Shown: one piece after another, positions 1 through 8,702 of the stretch
Layout: every line of letters starts with the position of its first letter
How positions within the stretch are numbered: the stretch's first letter is position 1
Assembly: GCF_019207085.1 (NCBI RefSeq)
Contig: NZ_JAATOM010000018.1
Span: forward strand, 62,001-126,000
DNA from: Variovorax sp. dw_308
GTDB lineage: Bacteria > Pseudomonadota > Gammaproteobacteria > Burkholderiales > Burkholderiaceae_C
Direction: 5' to 3'
DNA length: 64,000 nucleotides
Position numbers and translations under genes: made by a program
The notes under the pieces: model-generated
Told to the model about the DNA's origin: nothing
The model's database searches: none
Seen by the model: only the letters and a program-made list of their open reading frames with translations

Positions 1-129
1 CGGAAAGATGGCCTTGGCGCACGCCCGGCACTTTTGAAATCGAAGTTCCCCCGCTCTTGTGCCTTCCCAGAAGAACCGGGTCTCCGGCGTGGGTACGGGC
101 AGGACGGGCGTGGGCGAGGAAGTAGGCAT
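1..129 (-). CDS. Zn-ribbon/OB-fold (DUF35-type) protein, N-terminal part, runs off window
   Basis: The first 43 codons of a minus-strand gene start at the ATG complementary to 127-129 and continue past base 1. The readable part contains RFFWEGTRAGELRFQKC followed by RACAKAIF, the hallmark start of small acyl-CoA-associated proteins with a rubredoxin-like zinc ribbon (first CxxC pair visible) and an OB fold. Family knowledge: such proteins usually pair with a thiolase or acyl-CoA transferase gene. It lies 29 bp downstream of the SDR stop on the same strand, so it is probably the next gene of the liv/acyl-CoA operon. An overlapping frame starting at the ATG ending at position 144 lacks family features and was not chosen. 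Confidence 0.7.
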   Translation of the reverse strand, partial: MPTSSPTPVLPVPTPETRFFWEGTRAGELRFQKCRACAKAIFP

Positions 130-158
130 CGTTGGCAACCTGCATGAATGAATTGAAG

Positions 159-986
159 CTATACCGACGCACCGCCGCTGACGAACAGCACTTGCCCGGT
201 GATGAAGTCCGACTCCGGCGTGCACAGCAGATAGACGCCTCCGGCGGCATCCTCCGGTTCGCCCTGCCGGCCGAGTGCCGTCCGGCGGTTCATCTCCGCT
301 AACCCGGCTTCGTCGAGTCCGACACGGAATTCGCGGTCTCCCACCCGCGTCACGTCCGGGCCCTCGGCGCCATGCACGCGCGTGAGGCGCGTACGGATCA
401 GCCCGAACGCCACGCAGTTCACATTGACCCTGTAGCGGCCCCACTCCTTGGACAGGGACTTGGTGAGACCCACCACCGCGGCCTTCCCCGACGCATACGC
501 CGCCTGTCCCGGAATGCCGCAGATTGCCATGGACGAGACGTTCACCACCTTGCGATGCACCGTGAGTCCGCGCTGGGCCTCGTCCTTGGCGGCGGATCTG
601 ATGAAACCGGAGGCGGCACGCAGGATCCTGAAGGGCGCGACCACATGGATGTCCAGCATGGCCTGGAAGTGATCGTCCGATGTGTTTTGAATGGACCGGT
701 CCCATCCATACCCGGCGTTGTTGACCAAGATGTCGATGCCGCCGAAATTCGACAGCGTTGTGTTGACCAGCCTTTCGGCGAATCCGTTGGCGCAGACGTC
801 GCCCACCACGGCAACGGCCTTCGCGCCCTGCGCGCGCAGATCGGCCACCGCCTGTTCTGCCTCCGCTTCATCGATGTCGTTGACGACGACCGACGCCCCC
901 TCCTGCGCCAGCTTGCGGGCCACGGCAAGCCCGACGCCCCGGCCAGACCCGGTCACGATTGCAATCTTGTCGTTCAACTTGGTCAT
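159..986 (-). CDS. SDR family NAD(P)-dependent oxidoreductase
   Basis: A 275-residue short-chain dehydrogenase/reductase, likely acting on a 3-hydroxyacyl-CoA or similar CoA-linked alcohol (inference from its neighbours). Visible features are the glycine-rich cofactor motif TGSGRGVG near residues 12-19, the NNAG motif, a catalytic serine in VNVSSM, and the YASGK active-site tyrosine/lysine pair. The open frame extends 35 codons upstream, but homology begins at MTKLNDKIAIVTG, so the start at 986 is used. It follows the acyl-CoA synthetase by about 114 bp on the same strand and precedes the OB-fold gene. Exact substrate is unknown. Confidence 0.88.
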   Translation of the reverse strand: MTKLNDKIAIVTGSGRGVGLAVARKLAQEGASVVVNDIDEAEAEQAVADLRAQGAKAVAVVGDVCANGFAERLVNTTLSNFGGIDILVNNAGYGWDRSIQNTSDDHFQAMLDIHVVAPFRILRAASGFIRSAAKDEAQRGLTVHRKVVNVSSMAICGIPGQAAYASGKAAVVGLTKSLSKEWGRYRVNVNCVAFGLIRTRLTRVHGAEGPDVTRVGDREFRVGLDEAGLAEMNRRTALGRQGEPEDAAGGVYLLCTPESDFITGQVLFVSGGASV

Positions 987-1100
987 CGCTGGCTGCTCCT
1001 GAAGGGAGATGGTGTTGGGCGCTTGGGCGCCGGGAGTGGAACGAGGGCTTGCGCAGCCCCAGATACGTCGACGGGATTCGACCGTCGCCATCGGGAAGAT

Positions 1101-2744
1101 CTATACGCGCAGATTTGCCGCCAAGGCCCGATTCCTGATTTCGCGTTCACGAAGCGTCCGTCTCTCGACCTTCCCGCTCGTGGTCACCGGCAGCGAATCG
1201 ACGAACTCGATTTCGCTCGGGACGAAATGTTTTGCATGACCTTCCGCGACGTACGACTTCAAGCTCGCCTTCAAGGCCTCGCCGGCCAATGCCTCGTCCC
1301 TGGGTATGACGAAGGCCTTGATGATCTGACCGCGCAGAGCGTCCGGAACGCCGATCGCGACGGCCGCCGCCACCTCTGGATGAGAAGTGAGACAGCTCTC
1401 GATTTCCGCGGATCCGACCCGGTAGCCGGAGGTCTTGATGACATCGTCGTTCCGACCCGCGAACCAGAAGTAGCCTTCTTCGTCGACGCGCGCCAGATCG
1501 TTCGAATGGAACCACCCCCCCCGCATCTTTTCCGCCGTCGCCTGCGGGTTCTTCCAGTAATCGAGCAGCATCAACGGACTCGGCGCGCGCACGGTGATCT
1601 CGCCGATCTCTCCGACCGGCGTCGGCGAACCGTCGGCATTCTGGAGCATCACCGTCATGCCGGGAAACGGCTTGCCCAGAGAACCGTAGCGCGGACTGAT
1701 CAGCTGCGGCAGATGCGCGAGCACCATGTTGCATTCGGTCTGTCCATACCCTTCGTTCGGCAGCACGCCGAACTCGTGGGACGACCAGTCGACCAGCTCC
1801 TGCGTGATCATCTCGCCGCCGCTGAAGAAAGATCGCAACTTGACCGAAGGCTTCTTTCGAACCTGCTGGAGCATGCGAAGCATGGTCGGGATCAGGAAGG
1901 CGTTGCGAACGCCATGGCGGCTCATCAGTGCGAAGGCATGCTCGGCATCGAAGCGGCTCTTGGGCCGGCACGCGACGATAGGCTTGCCGTGCCAGAGCGT
2001 GGGCAACAGCACGGCGATGATGCCAGCACCCCAGGACCAATCCGCCGGCGACCACATCACGTCGCCTTCCTGGCCGAAATTGTTGTGCAGCATGCTGAAG
2101 CCCGGAATGTTGGCCAGCAGGAAGCGATGAGCGTGCATCACGGCCTTGGGCGCCCCCGTGCTTCCGGACGTGTAGCAGATGTAGGCCACCTCTTCCGCGG
2201 CCGTGTCGACCGTCTGGAACTCATCGCTGGCTTCGAGCATTTTCTTGCCAAAGTCGATGGCGCCCGCCTCTTCGCCATCGACCAGGAAGATCGCCCTCAG
2301 GCTCTCGACCTTTGCCTTCAGATTGACAAGCTTCGGGTAGTTCTCCTTGTCGGCCACGATGACGCACACATCGGCGGCCGATGCGCGCTCGGAAATCGCG
2401 ACCTCCCCGTACATGGTTGAAATCGGCACGAAGACCGCCCCCATCTTCATGCAGGCGACATATGTCAGCACCGCTTCGACAGATTGGCTCTGCATGATCA
2501 TCACTTGATCGCCGCGTTTCACGCCGTAGGCCGCGAGCATGTTGGCCACCCGGCAGGCGGCGCGATCGAGCTGGCGGAAGTTGTAGCGCACGCTCTTTCC
2601 GTCCTCCGCCTCGAAGATCACCGCTGGCGCTTCGGGTGTGGCAATGGCATGCCTGTCGCACACCGCGGCGGCAAAATTCAGGCGGGTTGGAATCCGCCAA
2701 TCGTTCCCGCTGATGATTTCGCTGATGCGGATGTCCGGTGTCAT
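1101..2744 (-). CDS. AMP-dependent acyl-CoA synthetase/ligase
   Basis: A 547-residue adenylate-forming enzyme that activates a carboxylic acid to its CoA thioester using ATP. Motifs in order: the phosphate-binding loop YTSGSTGAPK at about 191-200, EGYGQTE around the middle, the hinge-region WFAGRNDDVIKTSGYRVG, and the C-terminal TTSGKVERR with the catalytic lysine. Size and motif spacing match acetyl/medium-chain acyl-CoA synthetases. It lies 30 bp after the ABC binding protein, suggesting that the imported acid is activated on entry. Specificity cannot be read from the sequence; short or medium-chain or aromatic acids are possible. Confidence 0.9.
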   Translation of the reverse strand: MTPDIRISEIISGNDWRIPTRLNFAAAVCDRHAIATPEAPAVIFEAEDGKSVRYNFRQLDRAACRVANMLAAYGVKRGDQVMIMQSQSVEAVLTYVACMKMGAVFVPISTMYGEVAISERASAADVCVIVADKENYPKLVNLKAKVESLRAIFLVDGEEAGAIDFGKKMLEASDEFQTVDTAAEEVAYICYTSGSTGAPKAVMHAHRFLLANIPGFSMLHNNFGQEGDVMWSPADWSWGAGIIAVLLPTLWHGKPIVACRPKSRFDAEHAFALMSRHGVRNAFLIPTMLRMLQQVRKKPSVKLRSFFSGGEMITQELVDWSSHEFGVLPNEGYGQTECNMVLAHLPQLISPRYGSLGKPFPGMTVMLQNADGSPTPVGEIGEITVRAPSPLMLLDYWKNPQATAEKMRGGWFHSNDLARVDEEGYFWFAGRNDDVIKTSGYRVGSAEIESCLTSHPEVAAAVAIGVPDALRGQIIKAFVIPRDEALAGEALKASLKSYVAEGHAKHFVPSEIEFVDSLPVTTSGKVERRTLREREIRNRALAANLRV

Positions 2745-2774
2745 ACGAGATCCTTGATCAAGGGTGAGCCAAGC

Positions 2775-3944
2775 TTATTGGTAAGACGCGGCGCCTCGCT
2801 TGAGAACCCACTTGCCGCCCTCGATCACCGACATGAACGACGAATACGAGCCGGCATGCTGCTGGGGGCCGAAGGTGAATGAAAGATTTCCGAACCTGTC
2901 TTTCTGGTCCTTGATCTGCTCCATCCCCTTGATGAAGCCTTCCGTCGTCAGCTTCGAGCCTGCGTTGGCGAGGCCGGTGACGACCAAGTCAGCAAACACA
3001 TAACCCAGCACCGCGTTGGTATTGGGCTGCTCGCCGAACCGCTTGGCGTAGTCCTGTCGCCAGGCCATGCCTTCCTTGGAGGCATCGGACTCCACGAAGG
3101 AATGGAAGGAGACGAGCCCTTCGGTAGTGTTGCCCGGCACCGCGGCCGTGACATTGTTGTAGGCGGGGGTCGCCGATACGAAGTCCACATTCCAACCCAT
3201 CTGCCTGGCCGTGGTGTAGATGGCAATGGTGTCGCGGATCACCGAGCCCAGCATGACGGCGTCGCAATTCGCCTCGCGCAAGCGGATAAGCTGTGCCGTG
3301 AAGTCCGTATCGGTGGGCCGGTGCTTGGTGTCGGCCACAACCGTCATGTTGTACTTCTTCAACTGCTCGTTCACGCCGTCGCGAAACTCCAGACCGGCGT
3401 CGTTGTCCATGTACATGAGGCAGATCTTGCTGTGCTTCTTCTCCTCCACGACGTACTTGGTGGCAAGGCGCATGTTGTCGTAGTAAGTCGACACCGCCCC
3501 CCACTTGTACGGGCTCAGCGGTTCCTGCAGGGATCTTGAGAATGCCATCGGGAACATGTTCGGCACTTCGGCCTTGAGTTGAATGTCATTCAATACGGCG
3601 TTGTTCATCGAGGTGCCTTGCGAGCCGATCATCAGGAACACGTCATCCCTGTTGATCAGCTTGTTGGCCGCCTGGAGCGCCTTCGGCACCTGGTACTGCA
3701 TGTCCTCCACGATGTAGCGGATCTTGCGACCGTTGATGCCGCCCTTGGCGTTGACCTCCTCGAAACGCATTCGCATGCCGTTGACCGCCGGCACGCCGGC
3801 GCTGGCGGTAGGGCCGCTGAGATCCTGGTATGTTCCGATGCGTATTTCGTCGGCCGTGACTCCCCTGACAGCCTTCTGGGCGCCGGCCGCGAACGGCACG
3901 GCAATCAACATGCTGGACACGATGGCACTGATGATCAATCGCAT
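2775..3944 (-). CDS. ABC transporter substrate-binding protein (Leu/Ile/Val-type)
   Basis: A 389-residue periplasmic binding protein of the branched-chain amino acid type (Peripla_BP_6). A signal peptide occupies about residues 1-22 (hydrophobic stretch ending PFAAGAQ), followed by the characteristic IRIGTYQDLSGPTAS. It delivers ligand to the membrane complex encoded just upstream. Its gene starts 15 bp after the LivF-like gene stop and is the fifth gene of the livHMGF run. In catabolic operons with acyl-CoA synthetases such proteins often bind aromatic or other carboxylic acids rather than amino acids, so the name LivJ/K is not assigned. Confidence 0.9.
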   Translation of the reverse strand: MRLIISAIVSSMLIAVPFAAGAQKAVRGVTADEIRIGTYQDLSGPTASAGVPAVNGMRMRFEEVNAKGGINGRKIRYIVEDMQYQVPKALQAANKLINRDDVFLMIGSQGTSMNNAVLNDIQLKAEVPNMFPMAFSRSLQEPLSPYKWGAVSTYYDNMRLATKYVVEEKKHSKICLMYMDNDAGLEFRDGVNEQLKKYNMTVVADTKHRPTDTDFTAQLIRLREANCDAVMLGSVIRDTIAIYTTARQMGWNVDFVSATPAYNNVTAAVPGNTTEGLVSFHSFVESDASKEGMAWRQDYAKRFGEQPNTNAVLGYVFADLVVTGLANAGSKLTTEGFIKGMEQIKDQKDRFGNLSFTFGPQQHAGSYSSFMSVIEGGKWVLKRGAASYQ

Positions 3945-3959
3945 GGGTATCTCCGATGT

Positions 3960-4679
3960 TTACTGGTTGAGCCCGAGGTATGCGGCGCGCACTTCAGGGC
4001 TCTTCAAGAGAAGTGCGCTTTTCCCTTCCGCAACTATTTGTCCTGCTTCCATGATGTAGGCATAGCTCGCCAAGCGGAGCGCACGCATGGCGTTCTGCTC
4101 CACGAGCAGGACGCTCACTTGCCGCTCCTCGTTGATCCGGGCGATGTTTCTGAAAATCTCGTCGACCAGTTGCGGGCTGAGGCCCAGGGACGGCTCATCG
4201 AGGAGGACCAACTCCGGATTGCTGATCAGCGCTCGCCCGATGACGAGCATCTGCTGCTCCCCGCCGGACAGCGATGAAGCCGCCTGGCGCTGGCGCTGTT
4301 CGAGTTTCGGAAAATACGAGAAGACCGCCTCCAGGTCGACTTGGGCGTGTTTGCGGCGGCCCGCGAAGGTGCCCATCATCAGATTGTGCAGAACGCTCAA
4401 CGAAGGGAATATCTCCCGGCCCTCGGGGACATGCGCGATGCCCAGTCGAGCCGTTCCATCAGGCGAGAGTCCTTTGGTGCTGGCGCCGTTGAACTCGATT
4501 TCGCCTTCGGATCGGACCCAGTTGGAGATGGCTCGGAGAATGGTCGACTTTCCTGCGCCGTTCGCGCCCAGGATGGCGACCATTCCGCCCCGCGGCACCT
4601 CAATTGACACGCTTTCCACGGCCTTGGTCGTTCCGTAGTAAGCGGAGAGATTCCTGAGAGAAAGAATCCGCTCATTCAT
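3960..4679 (-). CDS. livF: ABC transporter ATP-binding protein LivF-like
   Basis: A 239-residue cytoplasmic ATPase of the high-affinity branched-chain amino acid/carboxylate transporter family. Walker A is GANGAGKST near residues 37-45, the signature is LSGGEQQ, Walker B is LVLLDEPSLGL, and the switch histidine region is replaced by the LLVEQN typical of LivF. It overlaps the LivG-like gene start by 8 bp, so the two ATPases are probably translated together and form the heterodimer that powers LivH/LivM. Length is normal for the family. Confidence 0.92.
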   Translation of the reverse strand: MNERILSLRNLSAYYGTTKAVESVSIEVPRGGMVAILGANGAGKSTILRAISNWVRSEGEIEFNGASTKGLSPDGTARLGIAHVPEGREIFPSLSVLHNLMMGTFAGRRKHAQVDLEAVFSYFPKLEQRQRQAASSLSGGEQQMLVIGRALISNPELVLLDEPSLGLSPQLVDEIFRNIARINEERQVSVLLVEQNAMRALRLASYAYIMEAGQIVAEGKSALLLKSPEVRAAYLGLNQ

Positions 4680-5442
4680 CGCGCGCGCTTCCCAGGTAGG
4701 CGGCGATCACTTCGGGATGCCGCAGCACCTCGTCAGGCTTGCCGACGGTGAGGCACTTGCCCCAGTTCATGACCAGGATCGCATCAGACACTTCGCGAAC
4801 GAATTTCATGTCGTGTTCGATCAGGACGATGGATATGCCGAGCTTCTCTCGAACCGCCAGCAACCGCCTGGCCATGTCATTTGACTCCGTCGTGTTGAGT
4901 CCGGCGACGGGCTCATCCAGCAGCAGGACGCGCGGCTCGACTGAGAGTGCGCGGACCACCTCTAGCAGTTTTCGGTACCCATAGGGCAATTCGCCGACGA
5001 GTGCGTCCTGAATGCGGGCGAGCCCGAAATCCTTCAGGAGTCCAAGGACGAGATCTCTGTTGGCCTGCTCCCTGGCGGCCTTCGTGGGCCAAGCCAGCAA
5101 CTCGGCCCAGAAGGTGGTGCCACGGTGCGTATGGCGACCTGCCAGGGCGTTGTCCGTGACGCTGAGTTGCTTGCAGAGCTCCAGGTTCTGGAAGGTGCGC
5201 GCCAGGCCGCGGGAGGCCAGCGTGTGCGCGGGGGCAGCCGTGATGTCCCGGCCTTCCAGCACGACGCGGCCGGCGTCGGCGTCATACATGCGGCTGATCA
5301 TGTTGAGCACGGACGTCTTGCCGGCCCCGTTCGGTCCGACGATCGAGAATATCTGGCCGGGCCTGACGTCGAAGGACACGCCGGCAACGGCCTTCACGCC
5401 TCCGAAGCTCAGGTGAAGATCGCTGACCTCAAGCGCGTTCAT
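4672..5442 (-). CDS. livG: ABC transporter ATP-binding protein LivG-like
   Basis: A 256-residue ATPase, partner of LivF. Walker A is GPNGAGKTS near residues 36-44, the signature region reads LPYGYRKLLEVVRAL (LivG proteins typically have a LSYG-type rather than LSGGQ signature), and Walker B is VLLLDEPVAGL. The C-terminal segment with VMNWGK and HPEVIAAYLG is typical of LivG. It overlaps the LivM-like gene by 4 bp and the LivF-like gene by 8 bp, showing tight operon packing. Confidence 0.92.
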   Translation of the reverse strand: MNALEVSDLHLSFGGVKAVAGVSFDVRPGQIFSIVGPNGAGKTSVLNMISRMYDADAGRVVLEGRDITAAPAHTLASRGLARTFQNLELCKQLSVTDNALAGRHTHRGTTFWAELLAWPTKAAREQANRDLVLGLLKDFGLARIQDALVGELPYGYRKLLEVVRALSVEPRVLLLDEPVAGLNTTESNDMARRLLAVREKLGISIVLIEHDMKFVREVSDAILVMNWGKCLTVGKPDEVLRHPEVIAAYLGSARDE

Positions 5443-6437
5443 GATGCCGTCCCCTTTCGCGCGAGACTTCTCAGCCGTCCCTCGATGCCCTCCGGTTCGA
5501 AGAGGATGACGAATACGAGAATGATCCCGAAGATGCCCGGCTCCAGCCCCGGCAGGTTGCCGATGCCTTGCGGCAGATAGTCGCGCAGCACCGCAATCCC
5601 CGCGGGCAGCAGGCCGACGAGGAAGGCGCCCACGATCGCGCCGCGCACGGAGCCCAGCCCGCCGACGACGATCATGAGAAACATCTCGATTGACATCGCT
5701 ACGGTGAACACGTCGGGCGACAGGTAACTCACCCTGTGCGCGAAGAGCGCGCCCGCGACACCAGCGAAACCTGAGCTGAGCGCGAACGCCAAGGTCTTGT
5801 AGTAGGTGACGTTGATGCCGAGTGCGCGTGCAGCGGGCTCGCTCTCACGCAGCGTCATCCAGGCGCGGCCGGTGGCGGAATGAATGATGTTCCGTGCTAG
5901 CCATACGCATACCGCAAGTACGACGACGCACACGAAGTACAGGTTGGAACCCTGCGCGATGTCGAAGCCCAAGAATGGCGCCTTGGGCGTCAGGGCGCCC
6001 TGGACCCCGTTCGTGAAGGATTCCCAGCTGACGAACACATGCTCCACAATGGACGCGAACGCCAGGGTGCAAACCGCCAGGCTGTGCATCGGCATGCGCA
6101 GAACCGGGAAGGCGAAAAGAAAGCCGACGAAGGCCGTGACTAGGGTGGCGGTCACCATTGCAAGCGGCAGCGGGAGCCCTTGCCTCAGCAGATAGACATG
6201 GAGATAGGCTCCGATGCCGACGAACGCCGCATGCGCCAGCGACACCTGCCCCGCGACGCCGGACAACAATGTCAACCCGATCCCCGCAATGGCATAAATC
6301 AGGACGGTACTGAACGTGTCGATGTAATACGCATCCAGCAGCAGCGGCGCAAGCAAGGCCATCGCAAAGAATGCGACGCTTTGCAGACGTGAGCTCCAGA
6401 AGGCCTTGGTGCTCACCATTTTTTCAAGCTGCTCCAT
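5439..6437 (-). CDS. livM: ABC transporter permease LivM-like
   Basis: A 332-residue inner-membrane permease with about ten hydrophobic segments. The family motif around GLTLLSGVAGQVSLAHAAFVGIGAY in the first third and the cytoplasmic EAA-type loop before ARALGINVTYYKTLAFALS are visible. It pairs with the LivH-like permease, whose stop lies 8 bp upstream of this start. The short N-terminal extension before the first membrane segment is normal for LivM. Confidence 0.92.
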   Translation of the reverse strand: MEQLEKMVSTKAFWSSRLQSVAFFAMALLAPLLLDAYYIDTFSTVLIYAIAGIGLTLLSGVAGQVSLAHAAFVGIGAYLHVYLLRQGLPLPLAMVTATLVTAFVGFLFAFPVLRMPMHSLAVCTLAFASIVEHVFVSWESFTNGVQGALTPKAPFLGFDIAQGSNLYFVCVVVLAVCVWLARNIIHSATGRAWMTLRESEPAARALGINVTYYKTLAFALSSGFAGVAGALFAHRVSYLSPDVFTVAMSIEMFLMIVVGGLGSVRGAIVGAFLVGLLPAGIAVLRDYLPQGIGNLPGLEPGIFGIILVFVILFEPEGIEGRLRSLARKGTAS

Positions 6438-6445
6438 TCCGGCAC

Positions 6446-7318
6446 CTACACCCTGCTGCGCGCCGATTGCGGGAAGAGTCCCTGTGGCCTGACGACTAGG
6501 ACCGCGAACAGAAACACGAAGCCGGTCACCTCGTGCATGCCCGTTGGCAGATACCGGGCCGCGAATTGCTCTACGACGCCCATCATCAACGACGCGACCA
6601 GCGCACCCGAGATACTGCCGAATCCTCCCAGGATCGCCGCTGCGTAGGCCTTGAGGCCCAGCGCCCCCATGTTCACGTCAGCGAGCGCGATCGGAATGAA
6701 CAGGATGCCGGCGATGGCCGACAACGCCGCCGAGGTTGCCCACGTGGCCGCGAAGACGCGCCTGACCCGGATCCCCATCAGATAAGCGGCAAATCGATTC
6801 TGCGCGGTCGCCTGCATCGCGATGCCGATCCGGGTGAAGCGGAAGAAGGAGTAGATCGAGCCGCACAGGACGGCGGTGCCCCCGATAACGGCAAGCCTGT
6901 CGCCGCTGACGACAGTGGATCCGATGTGGGCGACCTGACCGGAAAACGGCGTCAGCACTGCCAGCGGCTGATAGCCCCAGACAAGGCCGGCGCCAGAGCG
7001 CATCACGTAGCCGATCGCGATTGTCAGAATGACGGCAGTCAGGTGCGGCTTGCCGATGACGTGCCGCATCAGACCAAGTTCCAGCAGCCATCCGAAAATG
7101 CCCATCGAGATCGCAGCGAGAAGCACACCCACGATATAGGGCAATTTCAGGGTCGCGATGAACGTCACCCCGACCATGGCGCCCAGCATCATCAGGTCGC
7201 CCTGCGCGAAGTTGATGGTGTCGGTGGCTTTGTAGATGAGAACGAAGCCCAGCGCCACAATGGCGTAGATGCACCCTACCGTCAGCCCGCTGATGACCAG
7301 CGTGATCAGAGTCTGCAT
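6446..7318 (-). CDS. livH: ABC transporter permease LivH-like
   Basis: A 290-residue inner-membrane permease, first gene of the livHMGF run. The N-terminus has the LivH-typical GCIYAIVALGFVLIYKATDTINFAQG segment, here ending in FAQGDLMMLGA, and the C-terminal half holds GFGSISGALVASLMMGVVEQF. About eight membrane segments are apparent. The promoter should lie in the 7319-7595 gap. Reading order is LivH, LivM, LivG, LivF, binding protein, acyl-CoA synthetase, SDR, OB-fold protein. Confidence 0.92.
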   Translation of the reverse strand: MQTLITLVISGLTVGCIYAIVALGFVLIYKATDTINFAQGDLMMLGAMVGVTFIATLKLPYIVGVLLAAISMGIFGWLLELGLMRHVIGKPHLTAVILTIAIGYVMRSGAGLVWGYQPLAVLTPFSGQVAHIGSTVVSGDRLAVIGGTAVLCGSIYSFFRFTRIGIAMQATAQNRFAAYLMGIRVRRVFAATWATSAALSAIAGILFIPIALADVNMGALGLKAYAAAILGGFGSISGALVASLMMGVVEQFAARYLPTGMHEVTGFVFLFAVLVVRPQGLFPQSARSRV

Positions 7319-7595
7319 CTTGTCTCTCCTGATCGTGTAAGGCCAGGATGGAGACGGACGAGGGGCGATAACGCACGGACTGCGCCGCGCCAGGTCCGGG
7401 GTCCTCTACCGCGCGGCCAGGAATGCGTTGAGGCACCGGCCGCAGGATTCGCGCATGTAGCAATGAATGTCATTACACAGTTCGAACAGGGTACCGCGCA
7501 CCCTGACGATCGTCTCCGTCTGTTCTCAGTTCTCGTACTCTACGCGCGGGCCGATATTTATGTCAATACATATTAACTATTCATATTGCTGAATA
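7319..7595. promoter_or_regulatory. Intergenic region upstream of the liv operon
   Basis: This gap has no convincing gene. It should carry the liv operon promoter, read leftward. Two short dyads stand out: AATGA-atg-TCATT at 7462-7474, in otherwise GC-rich sequence, and ATTCA-6-TGAAT at 7579-7594 within a strikingly AT-rich patch (about 7556-7600). Either could be an operator, but no regulator gene is adjacent and the assignment is only a guess. Confidence 0.3.
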
Positions 7596-7740
7596 TTAGT
7601 TGGTGAGACGGCAAACCCCTTGAGTGTGGAGCCCTTGGCGCATCGAGATCAACCCGTGCATAGATAATGTCGACTGCGGGCTGCGGTGTCGCAGCACCTC
7701 GCCGATCACGGCAAACGACTCCGCGAAGCATGTGCACGAC
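7596..7740 (-). pseudogene. C-terminal scrap of a tyrosine recombinase
   Basis: The minus strand encodes VIGEVLRHRSPQST and then, after a one-base frame change, IYARVDLDA. Together these match the conserved end of tyrosine recombinases, in which a histidine-bearing GxxLxHRS box is followed by the nucleophile tyrosine. There is no upstream catalytic arginine or HxxR box in any frame nearby, so this is a decayed remnant. It marks the start of the mobile-element region next to the liv operon. Confidence 0.55.
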
Positions 7741-7861
7741 CAGCCCGAACTGGTGCGAGCCACGGTGCCACCTCGACGCCGGCTCGCGCCAACGCGTAGA
7801 TGTGGCTTCAAGACGTTCAACCTGAACCGTCCCGGATTTCGCGGTAGCCCCTTAGCTTGAG

Positions 7862-8185
7862 TCAGGCCGACATGGCCCGCTGCTCAATCTGACGATAGTA
7901 GTTGGCCCTCGAATTCCGCCGGCGGGACAGCCGGTGGGCTCGAGCAGCCGGTGGCAGTTGAACCAGGACACCCGCTCCAGGGTGGCCAGTTCCACGGCCT
8001 CCTTGGTCTTCCAAGGCGCATGGATCATCTCGACCTTGTACAAACCGTTGATCGTTTCGGCCAAGGCGTTGTCGTAGCTGTCGCCCTTTGTTGCCCACCA
8101 AGGGCTCGATGGCAGCCTCTGCCAAGCGCTCGCTGTAGCGAATGGACAGGTACTGCGACCCCCTGTCCAAGTGATGAATCAAGCT
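7862..8185 (-). pseudogene. IS3-family transposase OrfB, C-terminal remnant with two frameshifts
   Basis: The minus strand reads IHHLDRGSQYLSIRYSERLAEAAIEP in one frame, then AETINGLYKVEMIHAPW and RVSWFNCHRLLEPTG in a second frame, then SRANYYRQIEQRAMSA back in the first. Joined, these are the last ~100 residues of an IS3-family rve-type integrase domain (second Asp region HxDRGxQY, catalytic Glu region ETINGLYKVE). The two compensating frameshifts and the missing N-terminal two thirds make it inactive. Confidence 0.8.
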
Positions 8186-8289
8186 GCTGTCGCGCTCGGG
8201 TTTCCGCGAAGGTGTGCGCGCGAAGGCCGAGCGTCGGCCACCTCAAATTGGCCCAAGCTGATGGTTCTGCCGCCCGGCCGGCGGCCGCG

Positions 8290-8635
8290 TCAGTACGACT
8301 TTGGAAGCCCGAGGACCTTTTCCGCAATGAAGCAGCAGATCATCTGTTCGCTGACAGGAGCGATACGGATGATCATCGCTTCGCGGAGGTAGCGTTCGAC
8401 GTGATATTCCTTGGCGTAGCCATAGCCGCCGTGCGTCAAAACGGCGGTCTCGCAGGCGCTCCAGCAGGCTTGCGCGGCAAGATACTTGGCGGTGTTGGCT
8501 TCAGTGCCACAGGGCTCGCTGGCATCGAACTGGCGCGCTGCCTGCAAGGCCATCAGGTTCGCGGCCTCGAGGTGCATCCAGCGTTCGGCCAGTGGATGCT
8601 GCACGCCTTGGTTCTTGCCGATCGGGCGGTAAGCT
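8290..8635 (-). pseudogene. Acyl-CoA dehydrogenase, C-terminal fragment truncated by IS21
   Basis: About 115 codons of an acyl-CoA dehydrogenase C-terminal domain: AYRPIGKNQGVQHPLAERW, the LAAQACWSACETAVLTHGGYGYAKEYHVER region with the conserved GGYGY motif, and the terminal IAEKVLGLPKSY. The coding frame can be followed upstream to about 8635, where it meets the truncated istB start of an IS21 element. The N-terminal FAD-binding part of about 260 residues is missing. Similar enzymes occur in acyl-CoA operons like the liv operon on the left. Confidence 0.85.
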
Positions 8636-8702
8636 CTCCGGCCTGCTCTCGCAGGTGTGCATCGGACATCATCGTGGGCGTCGTGGAATCACTCGTGTTC
8701 AT
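8631..8702 (-). pseudogene. istB: istB start, truncated after about 24 codons
   Basis: An ATG complementary to 8700-8702 overlaps the istA stop by 14 bp, the usual istA/istB arrangement in IS21 elements. It encodes MNTSDSTTPTMMSDAHLREQ followed by AGEL, which resembles the N-terminal helix of IstB ATPases. The frame then runs into the acyl-CoA dehydrogenase fragment. The IstB AAA+ domain is therefore absent, so this IS21 copy should not transpose unaided. Confidence 0.65.

Noticed and set aside
372..2420. 682-codon plus-strand frame across SDR and acyl-CoA synthetase
   Set aside because: Crosses two real minus-strand genes and has no family motifs.
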